Shown here: piece by piece, positions 1 to 5,708 of the stretch
Layout: each line of letters begins with the position of its first letter
Position numbering within the stretch: position 1 is the first letter of the stretch
Notes under the pieces: generated by a model
The model's database searches: none
The model's input: the letters and a program-made list of their open reading frames with translations, nothing else
What the model was told of the DNA's origin: nothing
Position numbers and translations under genes: made by a program
Source: Bacteroidales bacterium
GTDB taxonomy: Bacteria > Bacteroidota > Bacteroidia > Bacteroidales > P3
Direction: 5' to 3'
NCBI GenBank assembly: GCA_021443125.1
Contig: JABUUQ010000002.1
Span: 592,960 to 598,667 of the forward strand
DNA length: 5,708 nucleotides

Positions 1-1506
1 AAAATCAAAACAATAAAGCACTATTCTTTGAATGCTATGGCAGTGATAGACAGTTTGACTAATGATACTGTTTTTTTGGAAAGATTTGCCAAAAGATATG
101 TTGCCGATTATTCGCTTGCTTCAATAGAACGCTTGTTGAAAGTGTTCCCAAAGCTAACAAACGAATCCTATATTTTGGAAGCAGAGCAGAAAGCTAAACA
201 AATAGCAACTCTTTCGTCTGCAAGGGAATTGACTTTAGATGATTACAAAAAGAACAAAAACCTTTTTACAAATCTTAACGCAAGAGAGGTGGCAAAACTA
301 TTCTATCACTTTGATGCATTGAATTCCGTACAGCCAAAAACAAAGATGTTGAAATTTAACTTAGGCACAGATATACACTATTTAAACTATCTTTATGCAA
401 AGAATCTTGAAATGGATTTTGTGCTTACCGATGACAACTATGATGCACAAGCAGAAGACCGTCCTAATATGAAAACGCTTGGTTTGGATGTTGAAACTAC
501 AGATGCTTACTATGTTACAGACAGTTTGATATTGTTTTCTGCCACAACAATGGATGGTTACGATATTTATGACTCATGCAAGAACAAAGATATCTACTAT
601 GCAATTTATGAAGACGACAAATGGCAGAAACCACAAGTGCTTTGCTCTCAAATAAACACTCGTTTCGATGAGTCCAACCCTGTTTTGTCTTCAGATGGCA
701 AAACATTATGGTTTTCTTCCGACAGAGATTTGAATTTTGGTGGCAAAGATATATATGTATCCTATAGAACAAACATAAACGATTGGGATTCTTGGTCAAC
801 ACCTATGCTATTGGGCGAAGATTTCAACACTAAAGACAACGATTATGTACTTCATGTTACCGACAATCTTATTGTACTTTCGCAAGATGAAACAATGAGC
901 AAGGAAAACAATATATACCTTGAAGGCAAGACTGCTTTGAACTTTGTTTCTGGCAGAGTGAATTCAACAACCGCAACATCTTTGGAAAATACCAAGGTAA
1001 AGATTTTGAACAAAAAGGATATGTCTTTGCTAAACACTACAACTGCCAACGAAAAAGGCTGTTTCGCATTTTTGGCTCCAAAAACAAACTATGTGCTTTC
1101 TTCTCAAAAAACAGGCTACTACTCTCCTTTGAGCGAGGACTCCATAATAAATATGTACTATATAGAAGATATAGTTTCAAAACAAACTCTTCTTACAATA
1201 ACTTCTCCATTCGACACGAAAAATCCTTTGGAACTTTCAAAACAAGGTCAAAACGAACTGATTTCTCTTGCCAACGCTTTCAAAAAATCTCCTTACATGC
1301 TTACTATCGAGGTGCACGCATTAACCGACTACAAAAAACAATCAGCATTAGAACTTAGCGAGACTCAGGCTTCTGCAATCAAAACATTTTTGGTAAAACA
1401 AGGAATGCTAGAAGATGCTTTGATAATAAACGGATTGGGAAAAAGCAAAATCGTGCAAGGCTGGGAAACAACGCCAAGCATAGATATCAGCTTGATAAAC
1501 AGATAA
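1..1506 (+). CDS. 3' part of an envelope protein with PD40 propeller, regulatory-like beta domain and divergent OmpA-like C-terminus
   Basis: The frame is open from base 1, so the gene almost certainly starts upstream; the TTG at 28 is only an internal Leu codon. In 501 visible residues, numbered from base 1, the layout is: a helical region of unclear family (about 15-110); PD40-like propeller blades (about 165-310) with the diagnostic stretch DESNPVLSSDGKTLWFSSDR (223-242) then GGKDIYVSYR; a carboxypeptidase-regulatory-like beta domain starting at FVSGRV (about 315-370); and an OmpA-like domain (about 394-490) with ALTD, LSETQA and GLGKSK matching the family's TD, LS..RA and G.G blocks. Such proteins usually sit in the periplasm or at the outer membrane facing peptidoglycan. 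PorE of the T9SS has this domain order, so a PorE-like role is possible but inferred. The OmpA-like domain is divergent, with Gln replacing the usual peptidoglycan-contacting Arg. The antiporter gene follows after 19 nt, suggesting cotranscription. The signal peptide and true N-terminus are outside the window. Confidence 0.88.
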   Translation, partial: KIKTIKHYSLNAMAVIDSLTNDTVFLERFAKRYVADYSLASIERLLKVFPKLTNESYILEAEQKAKQIATLSSARELTLDDYKKNKNLFTNLNAREVAKLFYHFDALNSVQPKTKMLKFNLGTDIHYLNYLYAKNLEMDFVLTDDNYDAQAEDRPNMKTLGLDVETTDAYYVTDSLILFSATTMDGYDIYDSCKNKDIYYAIYEDDKWQKPQVLCSQINTRFDESNPVLSSDGKTLWFSSDRDLNFGGKDIYVSYRTNINDWDSWSTPMLLGEDFNTKDNDYVLHVTDNLIVLSQDETMSKENNIYLEGKTALNFVSGRVNSTTATSLENTKVKILNKKDMSLLNTTTANEKGCFAFLAPKTNYVLSSQKTGYYSPLSEDSIINMYYIEDIVSKQTLLTITSPFDTKNPLELSKQGQNELISLANAFKKSPYMLTIEVHALTDYKKQSALELSETQASAIKTFLVKQGMLEDALIINGLGKSKIVQGWETTPSIDISLINR

Positions 1507-1525
1507 TATAACAAATACTATTGAT

Positions 1526-3184
1526 ATGGATTGGTTAAAAGAACTATTCTTGACGCCTAATGTTGCACAGAGCATTTTGTTGCTTGCCTTAACAATAGCA
1601 ACGGGTCTTTACATAGGTCAATACAAGATTAAAGGCGTATCTTTGGGCATTACATGGATATTGTTCATAGGAATTCTGCTTAGTCATTTCGGTTTGGTGG
1701 CAGACGCCAAAACAATGGCTTTTGTAAAAGACTTTGGCTTGATTTTATTTGTCTATGCCATTGGCTTGCAGGTAGGTCCAAGTTTTTTCTCTTCCCTTCG
1801 ACAAGGAGGATTAAGGCTTAATATGCTTTCTTTGCTTGTTGTCGTTTTGGGATGTGTTGTTGCTGTGGTCATAGGCATAATAACCGATACCGACCTCACA
1901 ACAATGGTCGGAATAATGACGGGAGCAGTAACAAATACTCCTTCTCTCGGTGCAGCACAACAAACTTTGACTGATGCAGGTCATAATGCAAGTGCACTTT
2001 CTTCTGCTTATGCTGTGGCTTATCCTTTGGGAGTGTTGAGTATTATCTTTATCCCAATGTTTATAAAGTTTGTTTGTCGCATAGATACCAAAAAAGAAGA
2101 AAAGGAATACCAAGAATCAAACAAAACATCCAATCCTGCCTCTATGTCCATAAGAATAAACAATCAAGGTATAGATGGCAAAACTTTGATGGAACTACAT
2201 CAAATCTATAAAGTGCCTTTTGTTCTTTCACGCATAAAACACAAGGACGGAACAGTTGAACGTGCAGGCAAAGACTCTGTTATCTATGTCGGCGATTTGG
2301 TTCGTGTTGTAACTATCAAAGAGCATGAGCAAGAGATAGTTTTGTTGCTTGGTGAAAGATTAAAAACCGAAGAAATAGAATGGGATTTGGATAAGGGGCG
2401 TTTGGAATCCCAGCGAATCGTAGTAACAAAGAAAGAGGTGCAAGGCAAGACTTTGGGGGAATTGCATATTGGTGCGCTCTACGATGTTACTATTGTGAGA
2501 GTGAAACGAGGAGGTACCGAACTTGTTGCAACAACCAATCTGCAACTTCAACTTGGCGACCGTGTTATTATGGTGGGTAGCGAGCACAATATTCAAAAAG
2601 CCGCTTCTCTCCTTGGCAATTCACTAAAACGATTGGAAGTTCCCAACCTTATACCTATCTTTACGGGGATTTTTCTTGGCGTTATAGTTGGTCTTATTCC
2701 TATTCACTTTCCTGGCATTCCTCAACCGGTCAAACTTGGCTTGGCAGGAGGTTCTCTTATCGTTGCAATACTTATTTCACGCTTTGGACCATTGTATAAA
2801 GTTGTTACCTACACCACCACTTCTGCAAATATGATGGTTAGGGATATAGGTATTTCTTTGTTCCTTGGTGCAGTGGGACTAACAGCAGGGCAGGACTTTG
2901 TGCAAACTATCGTTTCTGGCGGATATTGGTGGGTTATCTATGGCCTAATAATAACAATAGTGCCTATAATCATAGTTTCTTTGATAGCAAGACTCGTTTT
3001 CAAAATGCCATACTACACAATGGTTGGTATGATTGCAGGTTCGCATACAGACCCTCCAGCACTGGCATTTGCCAACGAAACAACTGACAGCAACCAGCCA
3101 GCAGTAGCCTATGCAACAGTCTATCCACTAACAATGTTCCTAAGGATATTTGCTGCCCAAGTATTAGTGTTGTTTGCTCTATAA
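1526..3184 (+). CDS. YidE/AspT-type antiporter (AAE family) with two central TrkA-C domains
   Basis: This is a complete 552-residue inner-membrane transporter, close to the ~550 aa usual for the YidE/YbjL branch of the aspartate:alanine exchanger family. Two homologous membrane halves (about 10-182 and 373-552) flank two soluble RCK_C/TrkA-C domains (about 208-275 and 292-365). The internal duplication is visible: FGLILFVYAIGLQVG (70-84) matches IGISLFLGAVGLTAG (441-455), and TGAVTNTPSLGAA (132-144) followed by AYAVAYPLG (161-169) matches AGSHTDPPALAFA (504-516) followed by AYATVYPLT (528-536). Characterised relatives exchange aspartate for alanine (AspT) or export succinate (SucE), so an amino-acid or dicarboxylate substrate is plausible, but sequence alone does not decide it. 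The RCK_C pair suggests control by a ligand or nucleotide. The ATG lies 19 nt after the preceding stop, with no Shine-Dalgarno and no promoter in the gap, so it is probably cotranscribed with the upstream gene. A strong terminator begins 9 nt after its stop. Confidence 0.96.
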   Translation: MDWLKELFLTPNVAQSILLLALTIATGLYIGQYKIKGVSLGITWILFIGILLSHFGLVADAKTMAFVKDFGLILFVYAIGLQVGPSFFSSLRQGGLRLNMLSLLVVVLGCVVAVVIGIITDTDLTTMVGIMTGAVTNTPSLGAAQQTLTDAGHNASALSSAYAVAYPLGVLSIIFIPMFIKFVCRIDTKKEEKEYQESNKTSNPASMSIRINNQGIDGKTLMELHQIYKVPFVLSRIKHKDGTVERAGKDSVIYVGDLVRVVTIKEHEQEIVLLLGERLKTEEIEWDLDKGRLESQRIVVTKKEVQGKTLGELHIGALYDVTIVRVKRGGTELVATTNLQLQLGDRVIMVGSEHNIQKAASLLGNSLKRLEVPNLIPIFTGIFLGVIVGLIPIHFPGIPQPVKLGLAGGSLIVAILISRFGPLYKVVTYTTTSANMMVRDIGISLFLGAVGLTAGQDFVQTIVSGGYWWVIYGLIITIVPIIIVSLIARLVFKMPYYTMVGMIAGSHTDPPALAFANETTDSNQPAVAYATVYPLTMFLRIFAAQVLVLFAL

Positions 3185-3192
3185 ATTCCAAC

Positions 3193-3239
3193 AAAATAAA
3201 ACGCCGTTTCAACAAATCAGAACGGCGTTTTATTTTTTT
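3193..3239 (+). terminator. Strong intrinsic terminator after the antiporter gene
   Basis: A perfect 16-bp inverted repeat pairs 3193-3208 with 3221-3236. Its G+C-rich core is acgccgtt/aacggcgt, the flanks are A on the left and T on the right, and the loop is 12 nt (3209-3220). The right arm runs directly into a T-rich tract to 3239. The left arm is A-rich, so the reverse transcript would also end in U-rich sequence, but the next gene also points right, so only plus-strand use is needed. It ends the envelope-protein/antiporter unit. Confidence 0.93.
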
Positions 3240-3243
3240 CTTC

Positions 3244-3280
3244 CTTGCTTTTAATTTTCTAAAAGCAAGTTTTGTTTTTT
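3244..3280 (+). terminator. Second hairpin with T-rich tract: tandem terminator or operator-like site
   Basis: A perfect 10-bp inverted repeat pairs cttgctttta (3244-3253) with taaaagcaag (3260-3269) around a 6-nt loop. It is followed at once by an 11-nt tract of ten T and one G (3270-3280). This has the shape of an intrinsic terminator and sits 7 nt after the 3' end of the first one's stem. The stem has only three G:C pairs, so it would be weak alone. The tract also contains the -33 box of the promoter for the next gene, so the repeat could instead be a protein-binding operator. The sequence does not separate these readings. Confidence 0.6.
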
Positions 3281-3301
3281 AAGAAATTATTTATACCTTT
3301 G
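3271..3301 (+). promoter_or_regulatory. Bacteroidota-type promoter (-33 TTTG, -7 TAccTTTG)
   Basis: TTTG at 3271-3274 and TAccTTTG at 3294-3301 match the Bacteroidota primary sigma-factor consensus (TTTG / TAnnTTTG), with a 19-nt A/T-rich spacer that fits the known range. Transcription would start roughly 5-8 nt downstream (about 3306-3309), leaving a leader of about 20 nt before the ATG at 3329. The promoter lies just after the terminators and would drive the two exported-protein genes. It also shows that the upstream in-frame TTG at 3272 is part of the -33 box and not a start codon. Confidence 0.82.
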
Positions 3302-3328
3302 TGGTTTGAAAATAAAAATAGTTATATT

Positions 3329-4660
3329 ATGAAAAGCAATGTTTTATTTTTATTGGCGATGAGTTGCTTATTTGTTGCCAATGCACAAAATCCAAGTTGG
3401 AATAGTTCGGTAAGCACAGTTTTGACCGACAATATCCAATCGGAAAAATTCCAACAAAAAATCAAAGTTTATAACGAGAATACAGCTTTTGCTCTCACAA
3501 AAAAGTGTAATAGCAAGTATTACATAGAGGAACTCGTTGATACTCAAGTACCAAGCAATAAGATTGCAATTGGTGTAGATTCCATTTTTGATATGGCAAT
3601 ATTGAATGACCATATTTATTTTGTAGGAAAAAATAATAATGATGGGTTTATAGGCAAGGTTCGTATTTCAGCCTTGCAGAGTGGTAGTGGATATTATGAA
3701 CTAACACCTACACCATTATATACAATCCGTACAATAAAAGCATATAACGATTCAAATGGCAAACAGCATGTAGTTGGTATTGGTAGAGATACATTAAGTA
3801 CTAGTCAAAATTTTTATTTTTTTGATTTTAACGATGCAAATACTCCAAATTTTGAATTAAAACCTATACAAATTTTACGTCAAGTTTTGTGCGATTTAGA
3901 TATTACAGATAAATATATTGCAGTTGTAGGGTATACGTATGGGGTTAATTATCACATCGAACAATCTTTAATAAGGATAGATAAAAGTAATACATCTAGT
4001 ATTCAAGGATATGCCTTTGATCATACACCTAATGCTTTTTGCCTTTTACCTGATTCCTGTCATGAAAAAATGCTTGTGCGACATACAATCAACAATGAAG
4101 TTGTTATAATGATGAATGCATATGATACATTTATTAACTTTTCTACGTTTCTAAATTGTGTTAATTTAAACAATCTTAACTACATTTATAGTGTTCAATC
4201 TATTCTACACGAGGAAAAGGATATGAAAATTAGAGATGCAGTCTATCATATACCGACAACCCAAATGTTTATCGTTGAAGATTGTACAATAAAAAGTATT
4301 GGCATGCCACAAAATATAAGTTATATTATGCATTCACAACCTTATTTGCAAACGAGTTATATGCTTGATTGTTTTTTTGATTTTAATAATTTTACATATT
4401 TTAATTGTATAGATAAATTGCATAGTACTAGATATATAGTTGCTGGAGTAGCAGAAAATTGTGTGGATAGCTATATTGCGGTGAAAGATATTACACAAAA
4501 TATAGGCAATTGTTTTAGAAAATTTTCTTACAAAGTTGTTCCATTGACTCCTATCACTGCCAACTCTATGGTCAGTACCATAGTGTTACAAGCACTAAAT
4601 CCAAGTTGGAATCTATATCAATCACCAATTCAAAATAAAATAAAAGTGAAATGTTATTAA
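3329..4660 (+). CDS. Exported beta-rich protein of unknown function with a cut-off T9SS-like C-terminus
   Basis: The product is 443 residues. The ATG at 3329 is chosen because it opens a clean signal peptide (Met-Lys-Ser, hydrophobic core 5-17) ending ANA before Q20, and because an in-frame TTG at 3272 lies in the promoter. An N-terminal Gln after cleavage is typical of Bacteroidota exported proteins. The mature part shows recurring beta-type segments spaced as in a propeller, for example DHIYFVGKNNNDGFIGKV (94-111), QHVVGIG (146-152), DKYIAVVGYT (194-203), NEVVIMMNAY (256-265), TQMFIVEDC (311-319) and RYIVAGVA (368-375). The propeller fold is my inference. I recall similar Bacteroidales hypothetical proteins but cannot verify that here. 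The mature chain has eleven Cys. The end, YQSPIQNKIKVKCY (430-443), resembles the opening strand of a T9SS type A sorting domain and then stops, so the protein may be a truncated cargo. It is the first gene of a unit with the next gene, 11 nt away. Confidence 0.85.
   Translation: MKSNVLFLLAMSCLFVANAQNPSWNSSVSTVLTDNIQSEKFQQKIKVYNENTAFALTKKCNSKYYIEELVDTQVPSNKIAIGVDSIFDMAILNDHIYFVGKNNNDGFIGKVRISALQSGSGYYELTPTPLYTIRTIKAYNDSNGKQHVVGIGRDTLSTSQNFYFFDFNDANTPNFELKPIQILRQVLCDLDITDKYIAVVGYTYGVNYHIEQSLIRIDKSNTSSIQGYAFDHTPNAFCLLPDSCHEKMLVRHTINNEVVIMMNAYDTFINFSTFLNCVNLNNLNYIYSVQSILHEEKDMKIRDAVYHIPTTQMFIVEDCTIKSIGMPQNISYIMHSQPYLQTSYMLDCFFDFNNFTYFNCIDKLHSTRYIVAGVAENCVDSYIAVKDITQNIGNCFRKFSYKVVPLTPITANSMVSTIVLQALNPSWNLYQSPIQNKIKVKCY
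3383..3403 (+). repeat. Direct repeat, copy 1 (signal-peptide junction)
   Basis: These 21 bases encode AQNPSWN across the signal peptidase site and the mature N-terminus. They match 4592-4612 at 20 of 21 positions, including the uninterrupted 16-mer aaatccaagttggaat. The only mismatch (a3387 versus t4596) changes Gln to Leu. The two copies are in the same reading frame. Confidence 0.85.
4592..4612 (+). repeat. Direct repeat, copy 2 (near the C-terminus)
   Basis: This copy encodes ALNPSWN, residues 422-428 of the same protein, exactly 1209 bp (403 codons) after copy 1. It lies immediately before the sorting-signal-like tail. See copy 1 for the match. Confidence 0.85.
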
Positions 4661-4671
4661 AAAATAAAATT

Positions 4672-5708
4672 ATGAAGAAATCAATTTTACTTATTTTGGT
4701 TCTGTTGTTCTCTTTTGGAGTATTTGCCCAAACAGAAAATAATTGTAATAGCAAGTTTCTAATCTCTGAATATCCAGAATTATATTATAGTTATATTCCT
4801 ACAAATCTATTAAAAATTTGTGGATTCCCTAGGGATTCCATAATGTATGATACTGGAATAGCCCATGTACCTCAAAGAGCTTGTTATTTTGGTATTTACC
4901 AATTAATGGCAGGCAGTGCAAATCATGAATATTATGACACAATTCAAGCTCCATATGGATTTGCTCAAATAATGCATAATGATAGTTTGCTTAATATAGG
5001 TGGCGTGTCTCTTATTGTTAGGGTTGATTCCACGGAACGCTTTCCTATAACGCAGAATGTTGGCGACACAATACTTATATTAGATGCAACAACGATGGAT
5101 GTTTTATATGAGCAAGTTCTAAATGATTCCATATTTATTGAATCTTTCCCATGGCAAGCTCCAATAGAAGCTGTAATGTATGAGATTATTTTTGATTCAG
5201 CTATTCAAGTACAAGGAGATTATTTTATTGCGTACAAATATAATCCAGCAAATACATACATTCTTTCTGCTGGTAGAACCGAATATGCTATGCATCTTTA
5301 TTGTTATAATTTAATGTCTACAAATTCTAGCGATACAAGAATCTTAAACGACAATAACAGCAGTGCAGACCAAGTTTATTATTATAGACCAAATTTAGGA
5401 TGGAAGTCATGTCTTGATTATAGAGATTATTTTTCATATCCAACTACGAGTCATAACGAACTTTATTACACGATTACTATGATTGAAAAGAGTGCCTATT
5501 TTACAGACTTATATCCAACTGATAGGACAATCATGCCTCATACTACAGAACTTTGTGTTTTTACAATACCTGAATATGCAATAAACAGACAAGCAGACTC
5601 AAGCGAAGTTAGCAGTATCACTGAAATTAACGAAAATGCAATTTCAATTACACCAAACCCAACAAATGATATAGTAAATGTTTATTGCGATTATATGATG
5701 TATTTTGC
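4672..5708 (+). CDS. Exported T9SS cargo protein of unknown function (3' end outside window)
   Basis: An open frame of 345 codons plus two bases runs from the ATG at 4672 to the window edge without a stop. The start is supported by a textbook signal peptide: MKK, a hydrophobic core (4-15), then VFA before Q20, as in the upstream gene. The mature region (20-310) is rich in Tyr, Asn, Asp and Ser with no catalytic motif I recognise. It contains YYDTIQAPYGFAQ (88-100) followed by DSLLNIGGV (104-112), and later YEIIFDSAIQVQGDYFIAY (171-189). I recall comparable patterns in uncharacterised Bacteroidales secreted proteins but cannot confirm a family. A polar linker (about 306-323) leads into ISITPNPTNDIVNVYC (324-339), the opening motif of a type A T9SS sorting domain, so the protein should cross the outer membrane and be released or anchored at the surface. 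About 60-70 further residues are expected beyond the edge. It follows the previous stop by 11 nt with no promoter between. Confidence 0.9.
   Translation, partial: MKKSILLILVLLFSFGVFAQTENNCNSKFLISEYPELYYSYIPTNLLKICGFPRDSIMYDTGIAHVPQRACYFGIYQLMAGSANHEYYDTIQAPYGFAQIMHNDSLLNIGGVSLIVRVDSTERFPITQNVGDTILILDATTMDVLYEQVLNDSIFIESFPWQAPIEAVMYEIIFDSAIQVQGDYFIAYKYNPANTYILSAGRTEYAMHLYCYNLMSTNSSDTRILNDNNSSADQVYYYRPNLGWKSCLDYRDYFSYPTTSHNELYYTITMIEKSAYFTDLYPTDRTIMPHTTELCVFTIPEYAINRQADSSEVSSITEINENAISITPNPTNDIVNVYCDYMMYF
5641..5708 (+). other. Start of a T9SS type A C-terminal sorting domain
   Basis: The encoded ISITPNPTNDIVNVYC fits the family opening pattern (hydrophobic, then PNP, then D/N and alternating hydrophobics such as V.V). 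It follows a Ser/Glu/Asn-rich linker, as usual for these domains, which are recognised at the outer membrane and normally cleaved by PorU-type sortase. Only the first strand is visible; the later conserved blocks lie outside the window. Confidence 0.85.

Noticed and set aside
28..30. TTG as the start of the first gene
   Set aside because: The frame stays open to base 1 with no stop, no signal peptide follows the TTG, and the protein type should have an export signal; the gene is cut by the window edge.
515..802. Minus-strand open frame of 95 codons
   Set aside because: It lies antisense inside the propeller-coding region, its translation is Cys/His-rich with no domain pattern, and there is no promoter or operon context.
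1811..2113. Minus-strand open frame of 100 codons
   Set aside because: It is antisense to the clearly conserved first membrane half of the antiporter and shows no protein-like pattern of its own.
3000..3215. Minus-strand open frame of 71 codons overlapping the antiporter end and the terminator
   Set aside because: It would start inside the terminator stem region and run antisense through conserved antiporter motifs, so it is a shadow frame.
3272..3274. TTG as the start of the third gene (19 residues longer)
   Set aside because: It overlaps the -33 box of a good promoter and lies upstream of the predicted transcription start; the ATG at 3329 opens a proper signal peptide.
3337..3367. Lipoprotein signal at Cys13 of the third gene's product
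   Set aside because: The residues before the Cys (A-M-S) do not fit a lipobox, the hydrophobic core would be too short, and a better signal peptidase I site (ANA before Gln) follows.
3388..3403. 16-nt repeat as an insertion-sequence target duplication
   Set aside because: The 1.2 kb between the copies encodes an exported protein, with no transposase and no terminal inverted repeats.
4661..4671. Promoter or terminator between the two exported-protein genes
   Set aside because: The 11-nt gap is only A and T with no hairpin and no TAnnTTTG box.
4572..4754. Minus-strand open frame of 60 codons spanning the junction of the two exported-protein genes
   Set aside because: It is antisense to the signal peptide of the last gene; its hydrophobic stretch is a by-product of the A+T-rich opposite strand.

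Overview
The window looks like a piece of a Bacteroidota chromosome, most likely Bacteroidales or a close relative. Four things point there. The only convincing promoter has the Bacteroidota form (TTTG, 19-nt spacer, TAccTTTG). Translation starts are preceded by A/T-rich leaders rather than Shine-Dalgarno sequences. Two signal peptides end in Ala followed by Gln, the common Bacteroidota signal peptidase I junction. The last gene carries the start of a type A C-terminal sorting signal of the type IX secretion system (T9SS). The DNA is A+T-rich. I cannot name the genus.

The left half (1-3184) is a two-gene plus-strand unit. It begins with the 3' part of a cell-envelope protein that combines a PD40-type beta-propeller, a carboxypeptidase-regulatory-like beta domain and a divergent OmpA-like C-terminus. 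This domain order recalls the T9SS-associated protein PorE, but identity is not proven. After 19 nt comes a complete YidE/AspT-type antiporter with two membrane halves flanking two TrkA-C (RCK_C) domains.

The gap at 3185-3328 is dense. It holds a strong intrinsic terminator, a second perfect 10-bp hairpin followed by a T-rich tract, and a Bacteroidota promoter whose -33 box lies inside that T-rich tract.

The right half (3329-5708) is a second plus-strand unit of two exported proteins 11 nt apart. The first (443 aa) is beta-rich, perhaps propeller-like, and ends in what looks like the first ~14 residues of a T9SS sorting domain cut off by a stop codon. The second runs off the window just after its own T9SS sorting domain begins. 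Sampled lines here have clearly lower G+C (about 15-27%) than the left half (about 38-40%).

No RNA gene, CRISPR array, insertion sequence or phage gene was seen. The most interesting points are the truncated-looking sorting signal, an in-frame 21-nt near-repeat bracketing almost the whole mature coding sequence of the same gene, and the compact terminator/hairpin/promoter arrangement. I did not find a system I could call new with confidence.
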